A stretch of 64,000 nt of DNA from Solidesulfovibrio carbinoliphilus subsp. oakridgensis (GCF_000177215.2 NZ_CM001368.1:1364001-1428000), one strand, 5' to 3'. Positions 33,246-43,104 are shown, counted from the first letter of the stretch. Program-made: numbers and translations. Notes: a model not told the origin generated them from the sequence alone.

Positions 33246-34544
33246 CTACAACTTGTTCAGGATATTGTCGTCGATCCAGTGCTGGTCCCACCACTCGATG
33301 GGCGAGGTCTCGTGCCCGAAGACCAGGACGCCGAAGTGGAGGTGGTCGCCGGCGGCCAGGCCGCTGACGCCGGTCCGGCCGAGGATCTCGCCCTTTTTGA
33401 TGTCCTGGCCTTCCTTCACGTCGATCTGGCGCAGGTGGGCGTAGAGGGTCTGGAGCCCGAGGCCATGGTCGATGATGACGGTCTCGCCGTAGATGCCGAG
33501 AAAGCCGGTGAAGGCCACCTTGCCGGAGTTGGCCGCCGGCACGGGCGCGCCTTCGAGCGAGGCCAGATCCACGCCCATGTGGGTCTGCTGGTCGATTTCC
33601 TTGCCCTGGTAGAAGTAGGTCCGGTGGTCGCCGAAGCCGGCCCGTGGCGCGGCGTTTGGCAGGCGCAGGAAGGCCTTCCTGTCCCAGAGCATGGCCGGTG
33701 CGGTTTTGAGCGCCAGTTCGTGGAGAAAGACCGCGTTCTGGCGGCGGATGTCGTTGTTGACCCGCAGGTAGATCTGCAGGTTGTCCCGGGTATCGGTGAT
33801 GGTGTTGTAGTACTGCGGCATCTTGGATTCGAGGAAATTGTCCGAGATGTTGAGCTTGTCGTCGCGGAACTTCCTCGGGATGGCCTGGTAGCGAAACGAC
33901 ATGATGGCCGCGTTCCCCGCCTTGTCCACGGCCTTGACCTTGGGCACGAAGGTCTTCGGGTCCATGTCGTAGGGAAAGACGTAGAAGCCGAAATACTTGC
34001 CGTTTTCGAGCTTATAGGCCGGGTAGAGTTCGTCGCCGACCAGGACGCCCGCAGACTCGCAGTCCTCGCTCAGGTTGAACGACACCGCGCCAACGCCTCC
34101 CTGGCGCACGTTGTGGGCCAGGCTCGTCACCTCGATGCGCGGCGGGATGGTGTCGAGCGTCAGCTGCTTTTCGATCCGGACCGTGTTGCCGGCCCCGAAA
34201 TTGGCGATGGACCGGTCCGTGGCCGTGATGGACAGGGTGAAGGGGCCGTCCTTGAGGCCGGCCGGCTCGAGGGAGAACTTCTCCACCGCCTCCTTGACCG
34301 GCGTGGCGTAGGACTGGTCGGCCAGGGTGATCTGCTTGTCGCCCTGGCTGACGGTCACCTTGACGTTTTTGAGTCCCGACCCGGCGTCGCCCAGGGTCAG
34401 GGTGAACTCGCGCTTGGGAGCGGCCACGTCGTTGTCCGGGGAAAGCGCGATCACCGGCCGCACGTTGTCCGTCAGGAAAAAGTAGCCGGCCGCGCCGCCG
34501 GCCAGCGCCAGGATCAGGAAAGCGATAAAAACAAGTTTCTTCAT
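33246..34544 (-). CDS. M23-family (LytM) peptidoglycan endopeptidase
   Basis: A 432-residue exported zinc endopeptidase or divisome-type activator. One N-terminal helix (KLVFIAFLILALAGGAAGYFFL) anchors it; a long beta-rich region (about 30-290) with Ig-like segments (DAGSGLKNVKVTVSQGD) precedes the M23 domain (about 305-420). Zinc ligands are THMGVDLA and HLHFGV; LGLQTLYAHLRQIDVKEGQ is the usual barrel. The metal ligands appear complete, so it may be active. GAGGAA lies 6 nt before the ATG at 34544. Divergent from the MscS gene. Confidence 0.9.
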   Translation of the reverse strand: MKKLVFIAFLILALAGGAAGYFFLTDNVRPVIALSPDNDVAAPKREFTLTLGDAGSGLKNVKVTVSQGDKQITLADQSYATPVKEAVEKFSLEPAGLKDGPFTLSITATDRSIANFGAGNTVRIEKQLTLDTIPPRIEVTSLAHNVRQGGVGAVSFNLSEDCESAGVLVGDELYPAYKLENGKYFGFYVFPYDMDPKTFVPKVKAVDKAGNAAIMSFRYQAIPRKFRDDKLNISDNFLESKMPQYYNTITDTRDNLQIYLRVNNDIRRQNAVFLHELALKTAPAMLWDRKAFLRLPNAAPRAGFGDHRTYFYQGKEIDQQTHMGVDLASLEGAPVPAANSGKVAFTGFLGIYGETVIIDHGLGLQTLYAHLRQIDVKEGQDIKKGEILGRTGVSGLAAGDHLHFGVLVFGHETSPIEWWDQHWIDDNILNKL

Positions 34545-34697
34545 GTCTGGTTCCTCATGGGTCAGGGCCGCTTCATACCGACCGCCCAAAGACAGCGCAA
34601 GCCCGGCCGCAAGGCCTGCCGCCGGGCCTTGCCCAAAGGCCGGCGGCAGGCTACTCCGTGAACCTGAATGAATCGAGGCCGATCAAGGAGCCGACGC

Positions 34698-37046
34698 ATG
34701 CCGAGGTCCTTTGCCCGTTGCGCCGTTCCGCTTGTCCTTTTCTGCCTGCTCGCCGCCTGCGGCCCGGGTCCGGCCTCGGCCCAGGCCGAGAATCCGGCGC
34801 TGTGGCGTTCCATTGCCGACGGGCTCCGGGAAGGCATCGGCATCAAGCGCCAGGAGCTCGACCGCATCGAGCGGCTCCTGCCCGGGGAGAAGGCCGCCCT
34901 GGCCGAGGCCCTGTCGCGGGTGAGCGGCCGGCTGGACCAGCTCTTGCTCCTTCGGGGTGTGGCCGGGGAAACGCCCTGGGCCTCGCGCACGCTCCTTATG
35001 GTCTTAAACGACCTGTCCCGGGCCGTGTCCAGGGCCTGCGGGCCCCTTGCGGACATCGAGGACGCCTTTGCCCGCACCAAGCAGGAATACGCCACCCTGC
35101 GCCAGATCCGGGCCAGGAACGCCAGCCGGGAATACGCCGACCTCATAAACGAGGAACTGGCCGGGCCGGGCCACGATTTCAAGGCGCTCAAACACGCGGT
35201 GGACGCCCTCAAAGAGGACGTGGACGCCGCCCTGGCCCAGGCCACGACGCTAGCCGCCGATATCGAGGCCGCCCGCGCCGACGAAATCCGCCGCTTCCTC
35301 GATGTCTTCGCCGCCGCCTATTTCGCCTCGTCCGGGTCCCTGCTCCGCCCCGTGGGCCTGGCCCAGGCGGTGGACGACCTCCGGGAATGGCTGGACGCGG
35401 CTCCCCGGTTCTGGGGGCCGATCATGGCCTGGACCGACTGGAAGACGTTTGCCGCCGTGGCGGTCCTGGACTTTGCCGGCATCGTGGCCGGCCTTTGGGC
35501 CTTTGCCGGACGGTGGCCGGCCCTTGGCGGCGAGGCCCGGCCGGGGCTGGTCTGGCTGGCCGCCGGCCTGGCCCTGGCCCTGGCCCGCTATGCGGTCCTT
35601 TTCGGCGCCAACCAGTTCACCTCGCTCCTGTGGGTCCTGGCCGTCAGCCGGGGCCTGACCCTCCTTTTGCGGCGCGACCGGACGCTGCCGATCCTTTTCG
35701 GCTGTTTCCTGGCCGCAACGGCCCTGGACGCCGCCAACCTGCCAGGTTCGGCGACGGGCCTCCTGTGGCCGGCCGTGGCCGCGCCGGCCATCTGGCGGCT
35801 GCGGGCCGCGGGCCTTGGCCGGTCGGCGGCCGTCTGGGTCCTCGCGGCCACGGCCGCAGCCGCCATCCTCGGCTTCGGTCCCCAGGCCGTCATGGCCGGG
35901 CAGGCCCTTTTCATGCTCCACCTGACCATGGGCCTGTCAAACGCCATCCAGGGCGGCCTGGTCTGCGTGGCCACCCGGCGCGAGCGTTCCCTGGCCTGCC
36001 TGGTCGGCCCGCTGGCCGTCACGGTCCTGGCCACGTTCTACGTGGCCTGGGTCCTCATGTTCATGGGCGGACCCGGGCTCATGGACCACGTCTTCACCAT
36101 GACCGTGCGGGTCGGCCAGGCCACGGTCTCCCTTGACGCCCTGGCCGGCCTTTTCCTCTCCTTTTTCCTCCTGCGCCTGGCCCAGGCCTGGTTCCAGCGG
36201 GCCCTGGGCCTCATCCACCTGCGGGGAAGGCCCCTGGAACCGGGACTGATCCATACCGTGGGCGCGGGCTTTTCCTATCTGACCTGGGTCCTTTTCCTCC
36301 TGTTCGCCCTGCGCCTGTTCGAGGTGCCGCTCGGCAGCCTGACCTGGATCGTAAGCGGCCTGTCGGTCGGCATCGGCTTCGGGCTCAAGGACATCGTCAA
36401 CAACTTCATAAGCGGGCTCATCATCATGTTCGGCGGGGCGGTCAAAAAGGGCGACATCATCCAGCAGGGGAAAAACCTCGGCGAAGTGGTGGACCTGTCG
36501 GTGCGAAACACCATCATGCGCACCCTCGACAACACCACGGTCATCATCCCCAATTCGAGCTTCCTGCGCGGCGAGATCGTGAACCTGTCCTACCAGGACG
36601 CCACCTTGCGCCTGACCATCCCGGTGACCGTGGCCCCGGGCACCAAGATCAAAAAGGTGCGCAAGATCCTCCTGGCCGTGGCCAGGGAGCATGCCGACGT
36701 CCTCAAGAAACCGCCCCCGGAGGTCATGCTGCGGGGAATCGGCCGGTCCGGGCTCGAATTCGACCTCTATGTCTGGATCAAGAACTTCATGAAGAAATTC
36801 CAGGTCCAGTCCGAACTGGCCATTGCCATTGACCAGCAGTTCCAGGACAACAGGATCCTGGTCGCCTTCCAGGGGGTGAAGATGAAATACAAGCCCAAGG
36901 GCACCGAGGCCATGCAGCTGGAGGCCATGCGCGAGGAACTGCGCCAGAAGCGGGCCGGGGTGTTCGGCAGGATGCGCCGGCTGCGCCGGGTCCACGCCAG
37001 ACGCCGGTGGCCGGCCCCGCCGCCCGCCCCGGCCCCGGAGGAATGA
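34698..37046 (+). CDS. Large MscS-family mechanosensitive channel
   Basis: A 782-residue channel-type protein. Signal peptide (CAVPLVLFCLLAACGPGPASA) with a possible lipobox, a periplasmic coiled-coil domain (about 30-230), many membrane helices (about 245-570), then the conserved MscS pore and beta domain: VSGLSVGIGFGLKDIVNNFISGLIIMF, GDIIQQGKNLGEV and NTTVIIPNSSFLRGEIVNLSY. The layout resembles MscK/MscM/YbiO. AAGGAG lies 7 nt before the ATG at 34698. The stop TGA overlaps the start of the next channel gene (ATGATGA), suggesting translational coupling. Confidence 0.9.
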   Translation: MPRSFARCAVPLVLFCLLAACGPGPASAQAENPALWRSIADGLREGIGIKRQELDRIERLLPGEKAALAEALSRVSGRLDQLLLLRGVAGETPWASRTLLMVLNDLSRAVSRACGPLADIEDAFARTKQEYATLRQIRARNASREYADLINEELAGPGHDFKALKHAVDALKEDVDAALAQATTLAADIEAARADEIRRFLDVFAAAYFASSGSLLRPVGLAQAVDDLREWLDAAPRFWGPIMAWTDWKTFAAVAVLDFAGIVAGLWAFAGRWPALGGEARPGLVWLAAGLALALARYAVLFGANQFTSLLWVLAVSRGLTLLLRRDRTLPILFGCFLAATALDAANLPGSATGLLWPAVAAPAIWRLRAAGLGRSAAVWVLAATAAAAILGFGPQAVMAGQALFMLHLTMGLSNAIQGGLVCVATRRERSLACLVGPLAVTVLATFYVAWVLMFMGGPGLMDHVFTMTVRVGQATVSLDALAGLFLSFFLLRLAQAWFQRALGLIHLRGRPLEPGLIHTVGAGFSYLTWVLFLLFALRLFEVPLGSLTWIVSGLSVGIGFGLKDIVNNFISGLIIMFGGAVKKGDIIQQGKNLGEVVDLSVRNTIMRTLDNTTVIIPNSSFLRGEIVNLSYQDATLRLTIPVTVAPGTKIKKVRKILLAVAREHADVLKKPPPEVMLRGIGRSGLEFDLYVWIKNFMKKFQVQSELAIAIDQQFQDNRILVAFQGVKMKYKPKGTEAMQLEAMREELRQKRAGVFGRMRRLRRVHARRRWPAPPPAPAPEE

Positions 37047-38182
37047 TGCGGCTCGCGGCCTTTGTGTTCGCTTGGCTGGCGCTGGCCGCCGCCCTGGCGC
37101 CGCCCCCGGCCCTGGCCGCCTCCGCCGTCCTCGACGCCCCCGGCGCCGGGACCGCCGTCGCCGCCCCCGGTCCCCGGCGGGTGGCCGTGGGCGTGCTCGT
37201 GGCCCCGCCTTTTGTCGCAAGGGACGGCCAGGGCAATTTCCACGGCGTGGCCATGGACCTGTGGCGCGATGTGGCCCTGGACATGGGCCTTTCCTGGCAG
37301 GCCGTGGAATACGACCTCGACGGCCTGCTCGCGGCCGTGCAAAGCGGGGCCGTGGCCGCCGGCGTCTCGGCCCTGTCCATCACCCCGGAGCGCGAGTCGG
37401 CCATGGATTTCTCCCAGCCCTACTACTACACGGGCCTTGGCATCGCGGTGGCGGCCAAGGACCGGGCCCCTCTCGCGGACACGGTCCTGCGGGCCGTTTT
37501 TTCCCCGCGCGTCCTTTTTTACATCCTCTCCCTGCTCGGACTCCTGCTCCTGGTCGGCACCATCGTCTGGGCCTTGGAGCACCGCCGCAACCCCGGGCAT
37601 TTCCGGCCCGGCCACAAGGGACTCGGCGACGGCCTGTGGTGGTCGGCGGTCACCATGACCTCGGTCGGCTACGGCGACGCCACGCCAAAGACCCTGGCCG
37701 GCCGGGCCGTGGCCCTGGTCTGGATGTTCGCGTCCGTGGCCCTGCTCGCCTCGTTCACGGCCGGCATCACCTCGTCTCTGACCGTGGAGAGCATGGGCGG
37801 CCTGGTGCGCGATGCCGAGGACCTGCACAAGGTCCGCACCGGGGTGGTGCGGGATTCCTCCGCCGAGGAGGAGCTTGTGGCCGGCCATGTGGGCGTGCTG
37901 CCCTTCGCCTCGGCCGAGGAGGGCCTGCGGGCCCTGGTCGGCGGGGAAATCGACGCCTTTGTCCACGACCAGCCCCTGCTCCATTATTACAGACACCACG
38001 CGTTCCTGGGAAAGATCCGGGTCCTTTCCGCCTTTTTCGATCCCCAGCTCTACGGTTTCGCCTTCCCGCGCGGCTCGGACCTGCGAAAGGCCGTCAACGT
38101 GGCCATGCTGCGCCGGATGGAGGATCATGACTACCGGATCCGGCTTTTCGGCCCGTATCTCGGCCGGGCCGCGGCGCGCTGA
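37046..38182 (+). CDS. Prokaryotic ionotropic glutamate-receptor-like potassium channel (GluR0 type)
   Basis: A 378-residue protein with the split-receptor order of GluR0. Signal peptide; first ligand-binding lobe (about 45-145, FVARDGQGNFHGVAMDLW, ALSITPERESAMDFSQPYYYTG); TM1 (about 155-180); pore loop with potassium filter TSVGYGD (about 205-211); TM2 (LVWMFASVALLASFTAGITSSL); second lobe (about 260-378, DLHKVRTGVVRDSSAEEEL, GEIDAFVHDQPLLHYY). Arg of PERESAMDF and Asp of DAFVHD match amino-acid contact positions of solute-binding proteins. Start at the second ATG, 5 nt after GGAGG; an ATG 3 nt earlier is possible. Overlaps the MscS stop. Confidence 0.88.
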   Translation: MRLAAFVFAWLALAAALAPPPALAASAVLDAPGAGTAVAAPGPRRVAVGVLVAPPFVARDGQGNFHGVAMDLWRDVALDMGLSWQAVEYDLDGLLAAVQSGAVAAGVSALSITPERESAMDFSQPYYYTGLGIAVAAKDRAPLADTVLRAVFSPRVLFYILSLLGLLLLVGTIVWALEHRRNPGHFRPGHKGLGDGLWWSAVTMTSVGYGDATPKTLAGRAVALVWMFASVALLASFTAGITSSLTVESMGGLVRDAEDLHKVRTGVVRDSSAEEELVAGHVGVLPFASAEEGLRALVGGEIDAFVHDQPLLHYYRHHAFLGKIRVLSAFFDPQLYGFAFPRGSDLRKAVNVAMLRRMEDHDYRIRLFGPYLGRAAAR

Positions 38183-38373
38183 CGCGGGGAAACGCCCCGG
38201 CCGGCCTCCCGTGGCCGACCCTGTGCGTCAATGCTGCGACGAAAGTCGTTAACACCTTGACTTTACGATCCGATTGGTGAAGACAGGCAGCATTTCCCTT
38301 GCCATGCCAGGGGCCAGGCGTGTGGCCGATGCCGCGGCCAGGGGCACGCTTGCAAAGAGAGGAGACCGCATCC

Positions 38374-39606
38374 ATGCCCGTTTCACTCCCACGCCGTTTT
38401 GTGGGGCATTGCGCCCGCTTTTTCCCCTGCGGGTTGGCCGCCCTGACCCTCCTGTCCCTCCTGTGCCTCGCCGGCTGCGACCGGAAAAAACCCGCGGCCG
38501 AGGCCCCGTCCCCGGTGGAAGTGACCGTGCTGACGGCCAAGGCCACCACCGCCCCCATGGCCGTCGACGGCATCGGCCACGTCTATGCCGTGCGCACGGT
38601 GAGCGTCAGGTCCCAGGTCACGGGCGTGATCAAAAAGACGCTGGTCGGCGAGGGCGACGTGGTCAAGGAAGGGCAGTCGCTCCTCGTCATCGACCCGGCC
38701 CCCTACAAGGCCCAACTCGACCAGGCCACGAGCACCCTCGGCCGCGACAAGGCCACGGCCGAGCAGAGCAAGCGCGACTGGTTGCGCTACAAGGACCTGG
38801 TGGCCCAGGGCGTGGTCAGCCAGGACGACTACGAGCAGAAGCGCACCACCTACCAGCAGGCCCTGGAGCAGGTGCGCGTGGACGAGGCGGCCGTGGTCAG
38901 CGCCCAGGTCAACCTGGCCTACTGCTACATCGCCTCCCCCAGTTCCGGCGTGGTCAGCCTCCAGTCCTACAAGACCGGCAACCTCGTCGAGGCCAACAAG
39001 GACATCATTTTCACCGTCAACCAGATCCAGCCCATAAACGTCCAGTTCGCCGTGGCCGAGCGCTACCTGCCGGACATCCGCGACTACGCGTCCAAGGGCA
39101 AGACCCTGGCCGTTACGGCGAGCACACCCAGCCATCCGGAAAAGACGGCCAAGGGCAAGCTCACGGTCATCAACAACACCGTGGACGTCAATTCCGGCAC
39201 CATCACCCTGCAGGGCGAATTCCCCAACCAGGACCTTCTCCTGTGGCCCGGCCAGTTCGTCAACGCCTCGGTGGTCCTGGCCGACACGACCGACACCATC
39301 CTCTTGCCGTCAAGCGCCCTGGTCACCACCCAGGACGGCGCCTCGGTCTTCATCGCCAAGGCCGACAACACCGTGGAAGTCCGACCCGTGACCGTGGGAC
39401 GCAAGATCGGCCCGGACACGGTGGTGGAAAAGGGCGTGGCCGCCGGCGAAAAGGTCATCACTTCCGGCCAGATCAAGCTGTTCCCGGGCGTGCCCATCAA
39501 GATCGTCGAGCCCGCGGCCTATAAGGACGGCCCGGTGTCGCCCACCGCCGTGGCGGACAGGGACAAGAAACCGGCCGAACCGTCCAAGGCAGGCCAGGGG
39601 AACTAG
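38374..39606 (+). CDS. RND efflux periplasmic adaptor (membrane fusion protein)
   Basis: A 410-residue lipoprotein adaptor linking an RND pump to an outer-membrane channel. Lipobox LCLAGC (Cys about 33), lipoyl half (VRSQVTGVIKKTLVGEGDVVKEGQSLLVID), coiled-coil hairpin (about 115-190), second lipoyl half (ASPSSGVVSLQSYKTGNLVEAN) and beta-barrel/MP domain (LLWPGQFVNASVVL, TQDGASVFIAKADNTVEVRPVTVG). AGAGGAG lies 9 nt before the ATG. The pump gene starts 2 nt after its stop. Confidence 0.93.
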   Translation: MPVSLPRRFVGHCARFFPCGLAALTLLSLLCLAGCDRKKPAAEAPSPVEVTVLTAKATTAPMAVDGIGHVYAVRTVSVRSQVTGVIKKTLVGEGDVVKEGQSLLVIDPAPYKAQLDQATSTLGRDKATAEQSKRDWLRYKDLVAQGVVSQDDYEQKRTTYQQALEQVRVDEAAVVSAQVNLAYCYIASPSSGVVSLQSYKTGNLVEANKDIIFTVNQIQPINVQFAVAERYLPDIRDYASKGKTLAVTASTPSHPEKTAKGKLTVINNTVDVNSGTITLQGEFPNQDLLLWPGQFVNASVVLADTTDTILLPSSALVTTQDGASVFIAKADNTVEVRPVTVGRKIGPDTVVEKGVAAGEKVITSGQIKLFPGVPIKIVEPAAYKDGPVSPTAVADRDKKPAEPSKAGQGN

Positions 39607-39608
39607 AC

Positions 39609-42600
39609 ATGACCGACCTCTTTATCAAGCGGCCGGTCGCGACCACGCTCCTTATGGCCGCGTTGGTCTTCTTCGGCATTGTCTCGTATTTTTCGCTGCC
39701 AATAAGCGAAATGCCGAGCATCGACTTTCCCACCATCCAGGTGTCGGCGAGCCTGCCCGGCGCGGACCCGGAAACCATGGCCTCGGCCGTGGCCACCCCG
39801 CTCGAACGGCAGTTCACCTCCATTTCGGGCCTGCAATCCATGAGTTCGAGCAACTCGCTCGGCACCACCACCATCACGCTCCAGTTCGACCTGTCGCGCA
39901 ACATCGACGGCGCGGGCACCGATGTCCTCACCTACATCAACGCCGCCCAGGGCAGCCTGCCGAGCAACATGCCGAGCCCCCCGACCTTCCAGAAGGTCAA
40001 CCCGGCCGACATGCCCATCATCTACATCCGCGTCTCGAGCGACACCATGCCGCTGTACCGCGTGACCAACTACGCCAAGGTCTACATCGCCCAGCGCATC
40101 TCCATGATCAACGGCGTGGCCCAGGTGGCGGTCTACGGCGACCAGACCTATTCCCCGCGCGTCCAGGTCGACCCGGACCGGCTGGCTTCGCTCGGCATCG
40201 GCGTGGACGAGGTGGCGACCGCCTTTGACAACGAAACCGTGCTCCAGCCCACCGGCTCCCTCTACGGCCTCGACAAGCTCTTCACCATCAAGGCGCAAGG
40301 CCAGCTGACCAGCGCCACGGCCTACAACCGCCAGATCATCGCCTACCGAAACGGCAAGCCCGTGCGCCTCCAGGACGTGGGCCGCACCATCGACTCCACC
40401 ATAAACGACAAGAACGCCGCCTTTTTCGACCAGCAGCAGGGCATCGTCATCGCGGTCAAGCGGGCCGCCGGCACCAACACCATCCAGCTCGTGGACGCCA
40501 TCCGGGCCATGATGCCGAACATCACGGCCACCCTGCCCCCGTCGGTCAACCTGGAATTTCTCTACGACCGGTCGATTTCCATCAAAGAGGCCATCGACGA
40601 CGTCCAGTTCACCCTGCTCCTCTCCATCGTCCTGGTCGTCATCGTGGTCTACCTGTTCCTCAACAACCTTCCGGCCACCATCATCGCCGGCCTGGCCCTG
40701 CCGACGGCCCTTATCGGCACGCTCTCGATCATGGTGTTCTTCAACTTCTCCATCGACAACCTGTCGGCCATGGCCATCATCCTGGCCGTGGGCTTCGTGG
40801 TGGACGACGCCATCGTCATGATCGAGAACATCGTGCGCCACACCGAGATGGGCAAAAAGATCATGCAGGCCTCCCTGGACGGGGCGCGGCAGATCGGGTT
40901 CACCATCATCTCCATGACCCTGTCGTTGGTCGCGGTCTTCATTCCCATCATGTTCATGGCCGGCATCCTCGGCCGGGTCCTGAACGAAATGGCCGTGACC
41001 ATCACCCTTTGCATCCTGGTCTCGGGCTTTGTCACCCTGTCGCTCACGCCCATGCTCTGCAGCCGGTTTCTTTCGGGCAAGATTTCGGAGTCGGGCAAAT
41101 TCTTCAAATGGATCGAGCGCGGCTACGAGAAGTCGCTCCACTTCGCCCTGCGCTGGCGCTTTTTCGTCATGATCCTGTCCGTCGGCATCCTCGGGCTCAC
41201 GCTCTGGCTGTTCACCATCGTGCCCATGGGATTCATTCCGCCGACCGACTCCGGCATCTTCTACGCCTTCGGCATGGCCGAGCAGAGCGCCTCGTTCGAG
41301 ACCATGAAGGACCGGGTGCTGAAGGTCGGACGCATCTTCATGGCCGATCCGGACGTGTTCAAGTTCATCGGCGTGGTCGGCGTCGGCGGCCCCAACACGT
41401 CCATGAACAACGTGGCCATGTTTCCGCTGCTGAAATCCATGGACGAACGCAAACGCAGCGCCCAGCAGATCATCGACGACCTGCGCCCGAAAATGGCGCA
41501 GGTGCCGGATCTTTTCGTCTTCATGTACAATCCGCCCTCCATCCAGATCGGCGGCAAGCAGACCAAGGCCCTCTACCAGTTCACCCTGCTCTCTCCGGAC
41601 CCGACCGAACTCTACCCCGTGGCCCGGAAGATGACCGCGGCCATGCGCAAGCTGCCGCAGCTGGCCGACGTCAACACGGACATGCAGATCGACGGCCCCC
41701 AAGTCCGCATCGACATCGACCGCGACAAGGCCAAATCGCTCGGCATCTCCGCCTCGTCCATCGAAACCGCGCTCATGACCGCCTACGCCGCCAGGCAGGT
41801 CACCAACCTCTACGGCGCGACCGACACCTACAAGGTCATCGTGGAGGTCCAGCCCGAGTTCCAGCGCCGGCCGGATCTCTTGAACAAGCTCTACGTCAAG
41901 TCGGGCCAGGTCGACTCCAACGGCAATCCCATCATGGTGCCCTTAAACGGCCTGGTCAAAATGACCGAGGACGTGGGACCGCTCGTGGTCAACCACACCG
42001 GCCAGCTGACCTCGGTCACCATCTCGTTCAACACCGCCGGTAAATATTCCCTGGGCGAGGCCGTGACCGCCTTGCAGGACCTGTCGAAAAAGGAACTGCC
42101 GGCCAACATCAGCTACATCTTCGAAGGCCAGGCCACGGCCTTCCAGGAGTCCCTGGCCAGCGTGCCGTTCCTGCTGTTTCTGGCCATCATGATCATCTAC
42201 CTGATCCTCGGCATCCTCTACGAGAGCTTCATCCACCCGGTCACCATCCTGTCCGGCCTGCCTTCGGCGGCCCTTGGCGGCCTCATCACGCTCCTCGTCT
42301 TCGGCCGCCAGCTCGACCTCTACGGCTTCATCGGCATCATCATGCTGATCGGCATCGTCAAGAAGAACTCGATCATGGTCATCGACTTCGCCATCGAGGC
42401 CGAGAAAGAGGGCAAGACCTCGTTTGACGCCGTGTTCGAGGGCTGCGTGGTCCGGTTCCGGCCGATCATGATGACGACGGTCGCGGCCATTGCCGGCATC
42501 TTCCCCATCGCGCTCGGCCTTGGCGCCGGCGGCGACGCCCGCCAGCCCCTTGGCCTTGTGGTCGCGGGCGGCCTCATCATCTCCCAGGTCGTCACCCTCT

Positions 42601-42695
42601 ACCTGACGCCGGTCTTTTACACCTACATGGACGATCTCCAGTCCTGGCTGACCGGACACAAGGACGAAAAAGACCAGACCGCCTTGCCCCGATAA
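39609..42695 (+). CDS. RND multidrug efflux permease (HAE1/MdtB-like)
   Basis: A 1028-residue inner-membrane pump driven by proton flow. Twelve helices and two large periplasmic loops are visible. Key motifs: start FIKRPVATTLLMAALVFFGI, helix 4 GFVVDDAIVMIEN (proton-relay Asp pair), GLALPTALIGTL, helix 10 IGIVKKNSIMVIDFA (relay Lys), and RFRPIMMTTVAAIAGIFPIALG. Length fits the family. No outer-membrane TolC-like gene follows, so the channel must be encoded elsewhere. Substrates unknown. Confidence 0.95.
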   Translation: MTDLFIKRPVATTLLMAALVFFGIVSYFSLPISEMPSIDFPTIQVSASLPGADPETMASAVATPLERQFTSISGLQSMSSSNSLGTTTITLQFDLSRNIDGAGTDVLTYINAAQGSLPSNMPSPPTFQKVNPADMPIIYIRVSSDTMPLYRVTNYAKVYIAQRISMINGVAQVAVYGDQTYSPRVQVDPDRLASLGIGVDEVATAFDNETVLQPTGSLYGLDKLFTIKAQGQLTSATAYNRQIIAYRNGKPVRLQDVGRTIDSTINDKNAAFFDQQQGIVIAVKRAAGTNTIQLVDAIRAMMPNITATLPPSVNLEFLYDRSISIKEAIDDVQFTLLLSIVLVVIVVYLFLNNLPATIIAGLALPTALIGTLSIMVFFNFSIDNLSAMAIILAVGFVVDDAIVMIENIVRHTEMGKKIMQASLDGARQIGFTIISMTLSLVAVFIPIMFMAGILGRVLNEMAVTITLCILVSGFVTLSLTPMLCSRFLSGKISESGKFFKWIERGYEKSLHFALRWRFFVMILSVGILGLTLWLFTIVPMGFIPPTDSGIFYAFGMAEQSASFETMKDRVLKVGRIFMADPDVFKFIGVVGVGGPNTSMNNVAMFPLLKSMDERKRSAQQIIDDLRPKMAQVPDLFVFMYNPPSIQIGGKQTKALYQFTLLSPDPTELYPVARKMTAAMRKLPQLADVNTDMQIDGPQVRIDIDRDKAKSLGISASSIETALMTAYAARQVTNLYGATDTYKVIVEVQPEFQRRPDLLNKLYVKSGQVDSNGNPIMVPLNGLVKMTEDVGPLVVNHTGQLTSVTISFNTAGKYSLGEAVTALQDLSKKELPANISYIFEGQATAFQESLASVPFLLFLAIMIIYLILGILYESFIHPVTILSGLPSAALGGLITLLVFGRQLDLYGFIGIIMLIGIVKKNSIMVIDFAIEAEKEGKTSFDAVFEGCVVRFRPIMMTTVAAIAGIFPIALGLGAGGDARQPLGLVVAGGLIISQVVTLYLTPVFYTYMDDLQSWLTGHKDEKDQTALPR

Positions 42696-42704
42696 CGGTA
42701 CGGC

Positions 42705-42733
42705 CCCGGGCCGGGACAGATTCCCGGCCCGGG
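42705..42733 (+). terminator. Hairpin after the RND permease
   Basis: Perfect 12-bp arms CCCGGGCCGGGA / TCCCGGCCCGGG with 5-nt loop, starting 10 nt after the stop. No U-tract follows, so terminator function is uncertain. Confidence 0.4.
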
Positions 42734-42953
42734 AAACGCCTTCTTCCGCCTCCCCATCCGACGCTCCTCCGTTCGTTCGCCTTTGCCAAGCCGCCGCCCC
42801 GCGCCCTCCCCGGTCCAGAGCACGTTCCCGGTGGCCCGGCAAGGCGGCCCGGCTTTCGCGCCCCGTCGCCGGACTCCAGGGGCTCCAGGCACCACCCGGC
42901 CTACGCCCGCTCGCCAGGCAGCCCTGGCTCCCTTTCCTTACATCCCGCCGAAA

Positions 42954-42998
42954 CGCGAAAACGGCCGCCCGGCTTCACGCCGGGCGGCCGTTTTCGCG
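42954..42998. terminator. Bidirectional intrinsic terminator between convergent units
   Basis: A perfect 20-bp stem (42954-42973 with 42979-42998, loop TTCAC) whose arms contain AAAA and TTTT near the outer ends. It lies in the 409-bp gap between the converging RND permease and ppdK genes. Apart from the three hairpin groups listed here the gap shows nothing coding. Confidence 0.65.
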
Positions 42999-43025
42999 AC
43001 AACAGGGAGGTTTGGGGCGGTGGCC

Positions 43026-43104
43026 CGGGCGCGGAACTCTGCCGCGCCCGGACCGGGACGGCGAGGACTCCCGCCGTCCCCCGGAGGGGGTCACCCCTCC
43101 CCGG
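43026..43104 (-). repeat. Three consecutive hairpins after ppdK; the last a degenerate repeat relative
   Basis: CGGGCGCGG/CCGCGCCCG (43026-43050), GGGACGGCG/CGCCGTCCC (43055-43080) and GGAGGGG/CCCCTCC around GTCA (43083-43100). The last resembles the GGGAGGGGGTCACCCCC core of repeat copy A but lacks GATGCCTCC, and it abuts the ppdK stop. Confidence 0.45.

Noticed and set aside
39603-41702. A 699-codon minus-strand frame across the RND permease
   Set aside because: Fully antisense to a well-conserved pump, with repetitive Asp/His/Gly composition and no recognisable domain.
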